DNA from: Erodium maritimum
Taxonomy: Eukaryota; Streptophyta; Magnoliopsida; Geraniales; Geraniaceae
Reading direction: 5' to 3'
NCBI GenBank assembly: GCA_963921825.1
Contig: OY997589.1
Location: forward strand, 54,554,546 to 54,618,545
DNA length: 64,000 nt
Part shown: piece after piece, positions 22,631-34,887 of the stretch
Numbering within the stretch: the first letter of the stretch is position 1
Layout of the letters: the number at the start of each line of letters is the position of its first letter
Notes under the pieces: model-generated
What the model saw: only the letters and a program-made list of their open reading frames with translations
Told to the model about the DNA's origin: nothing
The model's database searches: none
Program-made: the position numbers and the translations under genes

Positions 22631-22968
22631 TGTAAGGACCGCTCATGGTCAACGCCGGTCAAATCGGGAGAAAAACGAAAAAATTAAATTTTTTGGACAT
22701 ATACCTAAATGAACCTAAAATTGACCCCGAGGGTCATATCGGACTTAAGTTGACCTGATATTGACCAAAGTGAGTTCTGGGTGACTCGGGGCAACTTTTT
22801 GACCAATTCGGGAAAAGTTGACTTTTTGCCAAGAGAGTCAACCGAGCGACGTTTTGGTCCGTTCGAGTCCCGATTTAGATCGAAAAAGCTTAATAGTCGT
22901 ACCAGCAGTCTTAGTTGGGTCGTTTCCTTGTAGCACGCGAAATTTCATATATTCTTGGAAAATGGGCC
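22631..22968 (+). mobile_element. Gypsy LTR 5' fragment (G family)
   Basis: Starts tgtaaggaccgctcatggtc and aligns along its length with the start of the LTR at 53553 (shared gtcaacgcc, gaccccgag, ccgagcgacgttttggtcc). It breaks off near 22968, where satellite begins in mid-unit. The rest of the element is gone, so the hAT/satellite junction involved a deletion. Confidence 0.75.
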
Positions 22969-23212
22969 CGCCGGGTAAGATGTCGACCGCGCCATAATGG
23001 GCACCAAAACACGTCGACCAACGCGAGGTATCGGCCGGCCCAACTCAAACGTGTCTCGACCAACCGCAAGACAGATCGGACGGCATTAAATATTGGTCTG
23101 CCCACCTTTAGTGTGTCTCGACCAATCTCAAAACAACGGTCGTCCACCGATGATTCTCCATGAACACTACTCCACATTACCCTTTTAATCCAACCTATCC
23201 TCCAAAACAAAC
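22969..23212. repeat. Satellite segment S1 (partial unit)
   Basis: The leftmost part of the 475-bp satellite, from ccgggtaagatgtcgaccgc to ccaaaacaaac. It is cut on the left by the gypsy fragment and on the right by a solo LTR. Sequence resumes in phase at 26621. Confidence 0.88.
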
Positions 23213-26200
23213 TGTAAAGACCGAGGAATTTGAATATTTAAATTATTAAATATTAACTTCGAGGTTTGGAATGAGTGTTATTTTGAAATCGAAATCAAAA
23301 AAAAAAAGAGAAGAAAAAAAAATGGAGAGGCTTGTTTGTTGGGTCTATCCAAAAATGGTTTTGGGCCGAGTCAGGGCAAGGCCCCATTCATGCGCGCCAG
23401 CCCAAACAGCATTGCAGGCCCAACCTTCGCAAGACCTAGCAAATAAAACCCACGGCTCGCCGCTACAGTTCCATTTTCCGCACGCATCCCTAGGCAAGTC
23501 GTCTTCCTCGAGCTCTCGCTCCTTCTTCTCCAGATCCGCCCTCTCGCTCGTTTCGAGCTTCACCGGAGCATCAACCCACCGTCGACCACTCTCCCCTCCA
23601 CCCCCTCGTCTTCCCTGCGTTAGAAAACACCACAGAACCCAGAAGTCTCCCTCGAGCTTCTTCTTTTTCTTCGTTCTCTCACTCAACCGACCGTCGCCAG
23701 AGCTCCGTTCACGTTCTTCTTTCCTTCGCTCTCCGGAACCCAGAAAGCCAGAAACCCATCTCCCCTTTGTCGTCTTCATCTCTGAGTCAGCGAAGCCCAG
23801 CGCCGCCGCCTTCGCCTTTGAGCTCGTCGCGCCGTGAACGGAACAGATCCGCGACGGTGAGACCTCCTACGACCCGTCCCTCTTCTTCTTCGTCCCCTTT
23901 CTGGAAATCGAGCCTGGGTAGGCTCGTTGAGGTCTGAACGTGGACGGAAGGACTCGCCAGAGACCTTATGCTCCAGATCTGGGTTCTTCGCCGGTGAGCC
24001 CTCACGGCGTCAGATCTGGACGTTCAAGGCTCGAAACCCCCGTCAATCTCCCCTTCCTTCGACTTCCCGAGCTCCTGAGCTTCATGCCATCACCTTGCCG
24101 TCGAGAAACGCAGTCGATAACCGCCGTCGCTGTCGCCGGAGAACCACCGGAGACATAGCAGCTCACCGGACTTGAGCTGGTCCAGGCTCGGGCCTGGACG
24201 ACACTCGGGCTTGGGCCTTAGCTCTGGTCTGGGCCTTCGGCCGGACTGGGTTTGGGCCTCGGCCTGAACCTAGTTCGGGCCTCGGGTCCGGGCTAGATCT
24301 ACGTTTCGGGTCCTGGGTCTGGGTTCTGGATTGGGTTCGGACTCGGGTCGGGTCAAAACAGGTTTTTAATTAATAAACTTAATTAATAATTGGGTTTTAA
24401 AATCAGATAAAAACATGGACTTACCAGACGTACTTATTAAATTTGAGGACCGTTACGGGTTGGACCGGGACTAATGTCGTCCCTTTTGTGTAAACCAGGC
24501 CTTTACCCCGAGCACGGAGAAGACCGGAGGTAGGCCCGGACGTCAACAGCTAGGAGACGCAACGGTCGGCTCTTCAAGAGGTAGGGATTACCTCGAATCC
24601 GCTTTATTACGATTTTACTAATATGCCTATAGGGAAACCTAATAAACCGGCTAAAGAACTAGTGTGCATATAGGAAACGAACGACTAGTGTAGACGTATC
24701 AAACTGCGAACATTTACGATTTATGTCTTGAGATTTGTTGTGCTGGTAGAATCGGGTCATGTCGCACCCGTATGACTTGTGTGCTGAATGTATATGTGTA
24801 TGCCTTGATGTTTGAACGATAAACAAATAACGAACACGAAAACGAGTAGAATTGACTAGAGAACGCATGATCAGCGATTTGAGTGCTTTTCCCTATTTTA
24901 CTTGATGTGTGGGGTTGGGGATGTTTGGGGATACCGGTTAAGCCAGTGGGGAAACCACGTGGAGAGTGGTATCGGTAAGTGATGGTATGTGCCTTTTGGC
25001 GGTGTTATTATTGAAGTATGACTGTGGTTGTGAAAGTGATTGTGACTGTTATGTGATAGTTGTATTAAGTGTGTGTCCGAGAGGGTGTCGGTAAGTGATG
25101 GTCAGTACGGAACAGTTGTGAGTGTAATTTAAGGGTCGAGATATTATATTCGGTGTTGCATGTTGTGACTGTACGTGGGCCAGTGTGCCGTGTTTGTGGA
25201 GATATAAATCCTTGGTCGTGAAATGGTCAGGTGAGTGATAGACCGACGTGATTGTGATTGTGAGTGTGGTTGTGATTGTGAGCGTGTACCTATTGGCTGT
25301 GGTGGTTGTTGACATATGTTGTGATCCTGCTTGTGAGTGTGATTGCGATTGTTTTGATGTGCGGCCGGTAAAGTGTGAGAGAAGTACTTCCGTCAGGTGT
25401 ATCGTACCTTCCGACGCGTAATCAGTAGGGTATTGTAGTTGGGGTACTTGGGTTACATGACAAAGGTGGTTTCCCTACCTTCCGAATGGGAGTCGGTAAA
25501 ATGATGTGTCCTGCGAAGAGGTTATTTCCCTACCTTCCGACTAGCACTCGGTAAAACGCTGTGTTGAGCACCGCGAGTGACGAGGCCGCGAAGAGGCGAT
25601 TTCCCTGCCTTCCGTCGATCGGTAAAACGTTGTGTCCGCGATGAGGTCGACCGCCTATCCTGACTTTGTGTTAGGGAAGTTGCGTGCGGTTACGCTGGGC
25701 CGAGAGGGTTGCTCCCTAGACCGTGCGATGGCTACGGGCCGTTTCATTCTGAATTGCTTTGAATTGACTGAGTACTGTTGTGTTTTGACTTTGGGTGTTC
25801 TTCTTTGTTATGAGTTGCGTGTGACCGTGAATGACTCGATTTGCTTCCGTGTAATTTAAAGTGTCGTATTTGTGGTTGTCCTCAAGTCGTTTGTGTAGGG
25901 GCTTGGGATGTGGAATCTCGGGACAGTTATGGTCGGGTAAAGTGAAGATTGGTTAAGTTGATTATATGTCTCGTTGTCATTTTCTCTTTTTAATCGTTAA
26001 GAAGTTAGTTTAAAAACGTAATTGGATGTCTGAATTGGATTGTTCCTTTCGTTGTGTGCCTTAGGCGATTGGATGGTGTTGAGCTGAAGCTAGTATGGGT
26101 GGTCGGGTAAATGTCGGGATTAGAAAGGGGTTTATCTTTAAATTGGGTTATGAATCGGTGTTGGTATAGTTGGACATTGAGTATCCGAGTTTAAAGAGGG

Positions 26201-26620
26201 TTATTGGCTTTTATTTGGTTCAAGGTCGTTTTGTGTTAAAACCTTTATTATATTTTAAAGTATGGAACTGCATTTTGGTGATTTCGAGATAAGGTGGTTT
26301 GACGGTTTTCCGTACTGAGCGTCAAGCTCACCCCCCCTATTTTACCGTGTTTTTCTACAGGTAGTGGTCATGACTTGGAGTTGAGGACATCGCAAAGCAT
26401 GGGGCTAGCGAGGGTCCGGGTCTATGCTTATTTATTATTTTCGTAGTGACGAACGGTTATTTCGGACTTATGTATTTTATTGAGCGTAGGACTCAGAAAT
26501 TCTAATACCTTTGAACTATTTTATTTACCGTTATCGAACTTCAAGTTTTTAAATTGTTATTATTTAAAATTCACTAAGTCGCGTCTCGGGTCCGGTCAAT
26601 ACCGGATTTGGGGCGTGACA
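23213..26620 (+). mobile_element. Gypsy solo LTR (3408 bp) in satellite
   Basis: TGTAAAGACCGAGG to ATTTGGGGCGTGACA, inserted between ccaaaacaaac and taaaccttccgaccc, which restores the satellite unit. The target duplication is AAAC, or CAAAC/TAAAC with one mismatch. No primer site or coding DNA adjoins it. The end GGGGCGTGACA and the hairpin ctgagc/gctcac at 26316-26331 match the G family LTRs at 35274 and 53553, but the 5' part differs. A CT-rich stretch (23490-24180) supports long chance frames; no gene is recognised. Confidence 0.85.
25380..25640. repeat. LTR-internal repeats (taccttccgac ... cggtaaaacg)
   Basis: Four imperfect copies of a 60-75 bp unit (ttccctaccttccgac, agtcggtaaaa, tgtgtccgcgaagagg) lie in the 3' half of the solo LTR. 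Other G family LTRs carry different tandem repeats in the same zone. Confidence 0.7.
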
Positions 26621-28246
26621 TAAACCTTCCGACCCTCCTCCATGACATACTCCTCCTCTATTAACTCTTTCACGAATCCACTACCACCCACATGCACTAG
26701 TCCAATTCCAAAATGGAATTACCTCAGCCCAAACCCCAAGCGTACTTATTAATTTCAAAGGTGTAAGGGTATATAGAACACGTTATTAGGTGTAAGATAT
26801 CCATGCAAGTAATTTGTTTCATTAGAATTGAGAGGTCGCCTAGTTAAATATTGGTCGGTCTGCTGGGAAAGAGGCTGAACGCGGCATAATGTGCCACAAA
26901 ACACGTTGAACGAGGCGAGGTTTTGGCCGGCCCAGCTTAAACGTGTCTCGACCAACCGGCAAGACAGACCGACCGGCGTTAAATATTGGTCGGCCCACCT
27001 CTAGTGTGTCTCGACCAATCTCAAAACAACGGTGGTCCACCGATGATTCTCCATGAACACTACTCCGCATTACCCTTTTCATCCAACCTATCCTCCAAAA
27101 CAAACCTTCCGACCCTCCTCCATGACATCCTCCTCCTCTATGAACTCTTTCGCGAATCCACTACCACCCACATGCACTAGTCCAACTCCAAAATGGAACT
27201 ACCTCATCCCAGTTCCCAAGCGTACGTATAAATTTCAAAGGTGTAAGGGTAGAGAACATGTTGTTAGGTTTAAGATATACAATCAAGTAATTTGATTCAT
27301 TAGAATTGAAAGGTCCACTAGTCAAATATTTGTCGGGCTGCCGTGAAAGAGGACGACATCACAATAATGTGCCGCAAAATACGTCGACCGTGGCGAGGTA
27401 TCGGCCGGACCAACTTAAACGTGTCTCAGTCAACCAGCAACACAGACCGACCGACATTAAAGACAACGGCCCACCTCTAGTGTGTCTCGACCAATCTCAA
27501 GACAACGGTCGTCCACCGATGATTCTCCATGAACCCTACTCCATATTACCCTTTTAATCCAACCTATCCTCCAAAACAACCTTCCGACCCTCCTCCATGA
27601 CATCCTCCTCCTCTATGAACTCATTCGCGAATCCACTACCACCCATATGCACTAGTCCAACTCCAAAATGGAACTACGTCATCCCAAGTACCAAGCGTAC
27701 TTATAAATTTCAAAGATGTAAGGGTAGAGAACGAGTTATTAGGTATAATATATCAAGTAAAGTAATTTGTTTCATTAGAATTGGTAGGTCGCCTAGTCAA
27801 ATATTGGTCGGTATGCCGGGTAAGATGTCGACTGCGCCATAATGTGCACCAAAACACGTCGACCGACGCGGGGTATCGGCCGGCCTAGCTTAAACGTGTC
27901 TCGACCAACCGGCAAGACAGATCGGCTGGCACTAAATATTGGTCGGCCCACCTTTAGTGTGTCTCGACTAATCTCAAAACAACGGTCGTCCACCGATGAT
28001 TCTCCATGAACACTACTCCACATTACCCTTTTAATCCAACCTATCCTCCAAAACAAACCTTCCGACCCTCCTCCATGACATCCTCATCCTCTATGAACTC
28101 TTTCGCGAATCCACTACCACCCACATGCACTAGTCTAACTCCAAAATGGAACTACCTCATCCCAAGTTCCAAGCGTATTTATAAATTCCAAAGGTGTAAG
28201 GGTAGAGAACATGTTATTAGGTGTAAGATATCCAATAAAGTAATTT
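26621..28246. repeat. Satellite segment S2 (about 3.4 units of 475 bp)
   Basis: Head-to-tail units; the landmark gaattgaaaggtcg and variants recur near 26827, 27302 and 27777, giving a period of about 475 bp. All units here are type A (cgcgaatcc, cccacatgc). Each unit has an internal duplication of about 63 bp around gtgtctcgaccaacc. The segment is interrupted by the LINE at 28247 and resumes in phase. Confidence 0.93.
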
Positions 28247-28856
28247 TTTTAGATATGCAAGGGAATTGATATGGGAAAATCCTCTCAAGCGCTCTGCTGA
28301 CCCTAGGGTTCACCCATAACTCTTCGGCGTCCGTCTCTACCGTCGCCAACGATTTCCCCTCCTCAGGTCACTAATCTCCTGCGTCCCCGTTAAGCTTCAG
28401 GTAGTTTTCTTTTGGTTCGGCGAGCATTTGGGTTCAGAGATCCCTGTTGTGGCGTTGTCGTGTCCGTAGTACCTCGTTTCTGATTGATTTGACGACCAGT
28501 GATCACCGGTCTGCCGTCTGCTCCAACTGCCGTTCTCAAGCGGCATAGTGCAACCCTGAGTCGTTTGCCAGGGTTTTACGCTGGTTGTTGTCGGCGGCGA
28601 GACGATCATCCCTTCCTCACCTGATCGCCCTTGGTCTCTCGTCAGTCAAGACACCGTCTACTCTCCTCGTGACGATCTCAGGCGATGCAGCACTGCTTCA
28701 TTCTCCAGGCACAGATGGGTGCAGGTGACGGGAGGACCAGTCGCACGTCTCCCTCCGATCCGCCACCCCTATTCCCTTTGATGATCAGGTACTTAAAGCT
28801 TGTTTTGTTTACTTTGATTAGGGTTAGGGTTGGTGTGTTGTGCACTATATTTTCGA

Positions 28857-29760
28857 TGCCGATCTTCCTGGCTTGGAACTTTCGTGGGTTGGGCACGGAT
28901 CACAATCGATGACAGTTGAAGGACCTTGTTGCCCGATTTAAGTCGGACATTCTATTTCTCACGGAGACCCGTCATGTCGACGCTAAGAATTCTCGTTCCA
29001 GACTCGCCATCCTAAGACGCACATTGGAATTTCATGGGGGGTACAGGGCTCCCTAGAGTTACCCCCGCCCCCCCCCCCGGCGATCCCAGGTACCCGTCCT
29101 CCATCGAATAAAGGAGGGGTTATGTTGTTGTGGTTTAATAAGTGTGGGGTGGACGTTTTATCGGCCGAACAATCCCATATAGATGCAGTGGTAAGATTTG
29201 CTCAGGAGTCTCCGATACGGTTTACAAGAGTCTATGGGGAACCAGTTTGGGAGAACATGCATAGGACTTGGGATAACCTGCGTCACCTGGCTACAGTCTC
29301 AGCTTCTTCTGATTGGGTGCTTATGGGAGATTTTAATGGTATCCTTCTGCCCTCGGAGAAAATGGGAGGTCCAGTGTATCCTTTAGGCTTTATGCAGGGG
29401 TTGCAACAGGCTATCTCGGCCATTGGGGTGGAGAACCCTCCATTACAGGGCTATTAGTTCACATGGTCCCGTGGACATGATCCAGAGAAACAGGTTGAGA
29501 GTCAGCTGGATAGGGCTTTCATATCTCCTCATCTTAGGGCTCGATTTAGAGATGTGTTGCTGCAGAATCTGGTGGTCTCGACCGCCGACCATATGCCCAT
29601 TTTATTGCAGATACAAAAGGAACCCGTGGAACAAAGGCCAAGGCAATTCAGATTCGAGAATATGTGGCTGGAGCATCCTGAGTGTGGTACTCAGGTCCAA
29701 GCTGAATGGGGACAGCCGCGAGGTCGTCACATAAAGTAATATATCAAAGACATTGGGCAG
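28857..29760 (+). pseudogene. LINE ORF2 N-terminus: AP-type endonuclease (broken)
   Basis: Starts at an ATG with FLAWNFRGLGTDHNR, the usual opening of a plant L1 endonuclease, then meets TGA near 28909. Continuing in pieces: DILFLTETRH (metal-binding Glu), a TAG near 29054, a poly-C frameshift near 29070, WVLMGDFNGILLPSEKMGG (catalytic DFN, about 29310-29370), LDRAFISPHLRARFRD, and TADHMPILLQI with the terminal His. The enzyme would nick target DNA to prime reverse transcription. Most catalytic residues are legible, but the frame is lost at least four times. Confidence 0.82.
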
Positions 29761-30164
29761 TCTTTAGATGTGTGGGGTTAGACTGTATTCTGAGATAACA
29801 TCAATAAAATTCGCTCTCTCTAGAGGAAACTGGCCAAACTAAATGGTCGCACCGATAGACAAGGCATTAAACGCAGATTGGCAATGCAGAAACAATATAA
29901 TCGAGCCTTGGGCAAATAGGAATAGTTTTGGTGCCAACGAGCGAAACAACACTGGTTGGGAGAAGGGGACAGAAATATGAAGTTTTTCCAGAGGTCGGCC
30001 ACGAAAAGGAATGCAAGAAACAAACTGAAATCGTTGTTTAATGACGAGGGGTTGAGTTGTAGTGGCACACAGGGATGAAGGAGCTGATTCATTCCTATTG
30101 TGCTGATATCTTTTCAGTGGGGGAAATTGAGGATTATGATCTTCCCATGCCGGTCCCTCATATG

Positions 30165-31130
30165 ATCACTCCTTCTCAGAACTTACAGCTGACTAAACGG
30201 GTAACAGACACGAAAGTGCGATAGGCAGTGTTTCAAATGGGACCATCTAAATCCCCGGGCCCAGATGGTCTCAATCCGAAATTCTTCCAACACTACTGGG
30301 ATACCTTGTCTCCGGAAGTTATCGACTTCGTCCGGGCTGTAGTGTCAACAGTAACATCGATCAGGACATCAACAAGACTACTTTGGTTTTGATTCCAAAG
30401 ATATCGGGGGCAGGGAAGATCACAAAACTCCGACCCATAGCTCTCAGCAACGTCATATTTAGAATCTTATCTAAAGTCCTAGCAAACCGTCTAAAACCGC
30501 TCCAGGATCCATTTATTTCTACCAATCAGGGAGCGTTTGTGCCAGGGAGGCATATTTAGGATGATATTCTCATTTCGTATGATATTATTCACACACTTAG
30601 GCGTCGGACGCAAGGTCAGAGGGGATACATTGCACTGAAACTGGATATGAGCAACGCCTACGACAGAGTGGAATGGTCCTTCCTCTTATCGTTGATGGGC
30701 GCTTTTGGTTTTGACGTGGGATGGAGGTATTTGGTCCTAGGCTGTATGCGGTCTATCCAATACACGGTGAGCTCAGATGGGAAGCATATGGCCCCCTTCA
30801 CAGCTGGGAGGGGGATCCGTCAAGGTGATCTGCTGTCCCCATATCTTTTTCTATTCTGTATCGAAGGCCACTCTCGTATGATCAATCAAGCGGAGAGGGA
30901 TGAGACGCTTCACGGGGTCTCGGTGGCTAGAGGAGCCCCAGTAGTTTCCCATATCTTTTTTGCAGATGGTCGTTAATAGGGCCGATCCGGATGAGGCTGC
31001 ATAGTTGAATCAAATTTTGCAATCCTTCGGTCAATTATCGGGCCAGGTCATTAATAAGAGCAAGTCATCCATATTCTTCAGCACCAATACATCTCCAACA
31101 CACAGGGCGGCATGTTGTGGTATTCTAGGG
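30165..31130 (+). pseudogene. LINE ORF2 reverse transcriptase (broken, FADD lost)
   Basis: Ordered RT motifs are visible: KSPGPDGLNPKFFQHYWD (30250), LRPIALSNVIFRILSKVLAN (30430), NQGAFVPGRH (30521), LDMSNAYDRVEWSF with the first catalytic Asp (30640), and GIRQGDLLSPYLFLFC (30813). The catalytic box reads FFADGR then stops (30957-30976) where FADD is expected, so a small deletion removed the active site. Additional stops and one frameshift occur near 30223, 30340 and 30558. The element is dead. Confidence 0.87.
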
Positions 31131-31487
31131 ATCTAGGAGATTTCAGGCCTGACAAAGTACTTCGCGGTCCCGAATATGCTGGGAAGGCGTAAAGGTTAGA
31201 GCCTCCAATTTCGGCTTGATTGGATTATGGCCAAAATAGGTACGTGGGATGGCCAGATGCTATCTACAGGGGGAAAGGAGGAGGTGATGATACGATCAGT
31301 ACTTCAAGCCATGTCACTCTACGCCATGAGTGTATTCATGTTACCACGGAAATCCATCCACAAGATCCATGTTGTGTTAGCCCGATACTAGTGGACGGGT
31401 ACTCCTAGAGGCACCAAAGTAATTATCTGTCAGGACTGGACGAAGCTCTAAACATCAAAGGAGGCGGGGGGAATGGGCTTCTAGGAC

Positions 31488-32255
31488 ATGAGAGATATGA
31501 ACATAGCATTGTTGGCCAAATTAGGTTTGAAGCTGTTAACCCAGCCAGATAGCTTGGTCGCTCGTATCCTCAAGGCGAGGTACTTTCCAAAAGGTCATTT
31601 CCTAACGGCGGAAGGAAGTAATAACCCCAGTCAGATTTGGACGGGCCTTCGGACCACACATGGCCTGCTTAGGAAGGGATTGATTCGGACTATTGGGGAC
31701 GGTTGCTCGACTATGGTGGAGGGATCCCCCTGGCTCCTAGGGAATACCCTGGTCATCCCACTTCACGCCTGCCTAACTCCGGGTATGAGGGTGTCGGATT
31801 TAGCCTCGGAAAATGTACAGTCATGGGACATTCCGAAACTTCAACATAATCTCCCTCCGGCCACTGTGGAAGACATATTGTATGTGCCCCCGCCTCTCCC
31901 CGGACACGTAGATAAGTGGTACTGGAAGTACAATATTCGGGGAGTTTACTCGGTAAAGGAAGGATACAGATCGTTATCCCGAGAGAATGGTCGATGGCAC
32001 GTCTCGAATGGCTCGACGGTTTGGACGGGCATTTGGGACCGGGACATCCAACCCCGTATTAAGGTGTTCCTTTGGCGGGCTCTGTCTAGCACTTTACAAG
32101 TTGCAGTCAATCTTCGGACAAAATTTGTTCCGATTCTGGATACTTGTCCAATGTGCCAGGGCAATCTGGAGACTACCGACCACCTCCTCATCCACTGCCC
32201 TTTTGCCAGATCCGTTTGGGATCTCTCGGGGTTGCAGGTCCCTATCCCCCCTTAG
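31488..32255 (+). pseudogene. LINE ORF2 connection and zf-RVT domain (open 255 codons)
   Basis: The longest intact piece of the LINE. It reads FLTAEGSNNPSQIWTGLR, WYWKYNIRGVYSVKEGYR, then the zf-RVT block: RIKVFLWRALSS, CPMCQGNLETTDHLLIHC with the Cys/Cys/His/Cys set, and FARSVWDLSGL. This domain follows RT in plant L1 ORF2 proteins and probably binds nucleic acid. The frame ends at TAG (32253-32255). Confidence 0.87.
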
Positions 32256-32439
32256 GTACTTTAAACCACTAGTTATCTTCTTTGCTGCAATTACCGGATA
32301 TGTAGATAAAGAGTAAAATGAGCCTCTTACTTTGGGAGATTTGGAAAGCAAGGAATGGTAAGGTCTGGGATCTTACTACTCGTACCTCATAGCAACCAAT
32401 GTAGTTGGTCAGAAGCCCAGACTGGTCGACCCAAACCCA

Positions 32440-32947
32440 TTGTGGTTCCCCACTGTAGGAAGACGAGCTGGACTCCACCACCTAAAAGTTGGTCCACTAT
32501 CAATGTGGATGGAGCGACCTTTGCGGATTCAGGGCATTATTGTTGGGGTGGCTTTGTCGAACAGAGATGGGAGTGGTTCTAGACGGGAGGAGCAGCAGTG
32601 GGAGTGGCATGCTGGGACATGAATATTCTGAAGCCATGGCTGTTTGGCAAGCTTTGCAATGGATTCAAGCCTCGCATCTATCCAGGGTAATTATTCGGAG
32701 CGATGATCAGTACCTGGTGCACTTGATCCAAGGGTCTGATCAGATCTTCTCCCCTTTGGGCCGATTGGTTGACGACTGTCGGACCCTTCTAGCTCTTCTC
32801 CAGGATGTTAAAATCGAGTATGTCTCTAGGTCAGCGAACGGAGCAGCCCACTCGTAGCCCGGGAAGCCCATTCTATGCATGTCCTTTCGTGGTCCGGATT
32901 TATTATTCCGGATGCACTCATGTGTATTTTGCAACAATTCAAGTAAT
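32440..32947 (+). pseudogene. LINE RNase H tail and 3' end
   Basis: Contains INVDGATFADSGHYCWGGF (first catalytic Asp), SEAMAVWQALQWIQ (Glu), IIRSDDQYLVHLIQG (Asp) and SRSANGAAHS (terminal motif), spread over two frames. This matches the RNase H domain at the C-terminus of a subset of plant L1 elements. A premature stop follows at about 32857, after which AREAHSM-like sequence runs to TAA near 32945. The 3' UTR is very short before the A-rich end. Confidence 0.8.
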
Positions 32948-32971
32948 AAATCTCGTTTTTCCGTCTAAAAA

Positions 32972-34887
32972 AAAGTAATTTGTTTCATTCGAATTGAAAG
33001 GTCGCCTAGTAAAATATTGGTCGGTCTGCCGGGAAAGAGGCCGACCGCCCCATAATGTGCAGCAAAACACGTCGACCGGCCAAGCTCAAACGTGTCTCGA
33101 CCAACCGGCAAGACAGACCGGCCGGGATTAAATATTGGCCAGCCCACCTCTAGTGTGTCTCGACCAACCTCAAAACAACGGTCGTCCACCGATGATTCTC
33201 CATGAAAACTACTCCACATTACCCATTTCATCCAACATATCCTCCAAAACAAACCTTCCGACCCTCCTCCATGACATCCTCTTCCTTTATGAACTCTTTC
33301 GCGAATCCACTACAACCCACATGCCCTAGTCCAACTCCAAAATGGAACTAACTCATCCCAAGTGCCAAGCGTACTTATAAATTTAAAAGGTGTAAGGGGA
33401 GAGAACACGTTATTAGGTGTAAGATAACCAGCAAAGTAATTTGTTTCATTAGAATTGAAAGGTCGCCTAGTCAAATATTGGTCGGTCTACCGGAAAGAGG
33501 CCGACCGCCCCATAATATGCCGCAAAACACGTCGATCGGCGCGACGTATCGGTCGACCCAACTCAAACGTGTCTCGACCAACCGGCAAGACAAACCGGCC
33601 GGCATTAAATATTGGCCAGCCCATCTCTAGTGTGTCTCGACCAACCACAAAACAACAGTCGTCCACCGATGATTCTCCATGAAAACTACTCTACATTACC
33701 CTTTTCATCCAACCTATCCTCCAAAAAAAACCTTCTGACCCTCCTCCATCACATCCTCCTCCTTTATGAACTCTTTCGCGAATCCACTACCACCCACGTG
33801 CACTAGTCCAACTCCAAAATGGAACTTCCTCATCCTAACTCCCAAGCGTAATTATAATTTCAAAGGTGTAAGGGTAGAGAACACGTTATTAGGTGTAAGA
33901 TATCCATTAAAGTAATTTGTTTCATTGGAATTGAAAGGTCGCCTAGTCAAATATCGGTCGGTCTGCCGAGAAACAGATCGACCGCGCCATAATGTGCAAC
34001 AAAACACGTCGACCGGCGGGAGGTATCGGCCGGCCCAGCTCAAATGTGTCTCGACCAACCGGCAAGACAGACCGGCCGGCATTAAATATTGGTCGGCCCA
34101 CCTATAGTGCGTCTCGACCAACCTCAAAACAACGGCCGTCCATCGATGATTCTCCATGCAAACCACTCCACATTACCCTTTTCATCCAACCTATCTTCCA
34201 AAACAAACCTTCCGACCCTCCTCCATGACATCCTCCTCCTTTATGTACTCTTTCGCGAGTCCACTACAACCCACATGCCCTAAGTGTACTTTTAAATTTC
34301 AATGGTGTAAGGGTAGAGAACATGTTATTAGGTTTAAGATATCTTGTAAAGTAATTTGTTTCATTCGAATTGAAAGGTCGACTAGTCAAATAATTGTCGG
34401 TCTGGCGGGAAAGAGGCTGACCGTGCCATAATATGCACCAAAACATGTCGACAAGCGCGAGGTATCGGCCGGCCCAGCTCAAATGTGTCGCGACCAACCG
34501 GCAAGACAGACCGTCCGACATTAAATATTGGCCGACCCACGTCTAGTGTGTCTTGACCAACCTCATAACAACAGTTGTACACCGAAGATTCTCCATGAAA
34601 ACTACTCCACATTACCCTTTTCATCAAACCTATCCTCCAAAACAAACCTTCCGACCCTCCTCCATTACTTCCTCCTCCTTTATAAACTCTTTTGCGAATC
34701 CACTACCACCCACATGCACTAGTCCGACTCCAAAATGAAACTTCCTCATCCCAAGTCCCAAGAGTCAAACATTGGTCGGTCCGCTTGGGAAGAGGCCGAC
34801 CGCGCCATAATGTGTTGCCAAATACATCGACCGACTAGAGTTATCGGTCGGCCCAGCTCAAATGTGTCTCGACCAACCGGCAAGACC
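32972..34887. repeat. Satellite segment S3 (about 4 units)
   Basis: Units begin (gaattgaaaggtcg) near 32991, 33452, 33928 and 34370, with period 445-476 bp and small deletions. All are type A. The segment ends within a unit at ccaaccggcaagac, where gypsy DNA begins without a target duplication. Confidence 0.92.

Larger units (their letters stand above)
28247..32971 (+). mobile_element. L1-type LINE insertion, TSD AAAGTAATTT
   Basis: A 4.7-kb non-LTR element is flanked by the direct repeat aaagtaattt (28237-28246 and 32972-32981) from the satellite and ends in a short A run after ccgtct. It contains remnants of one large ORF2: endonuclease, reverse transcriptase, zf-RVT and RNase H. The 610-bp 5' region (28247-28856) holds no recognisable ORF1, so ORF1 is deleted or lost. 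Several stops and frameshifts disrupt ORF2. Confidence 0.9.

Noticed and set aside
23271..23837. 188-codon open frame in the gypsy solo LTR and its antisense frame
   Set aside because: It lies in a CT-rich LTR stretch with Ser/Arg/Pro-rich low-complexity translation, and no related frame exists in other G family LTRs.
26840..28056. Recurring open frames of 60-120 codons on both strands of the satellite (MNTTPHYPF... and VGRDTFELGRP types)
   Set aside because: The unit length is not a multiple of three, the frames end at different places and change with each indel, and no domain is recognisable. They follow from low stop content of the repeat.
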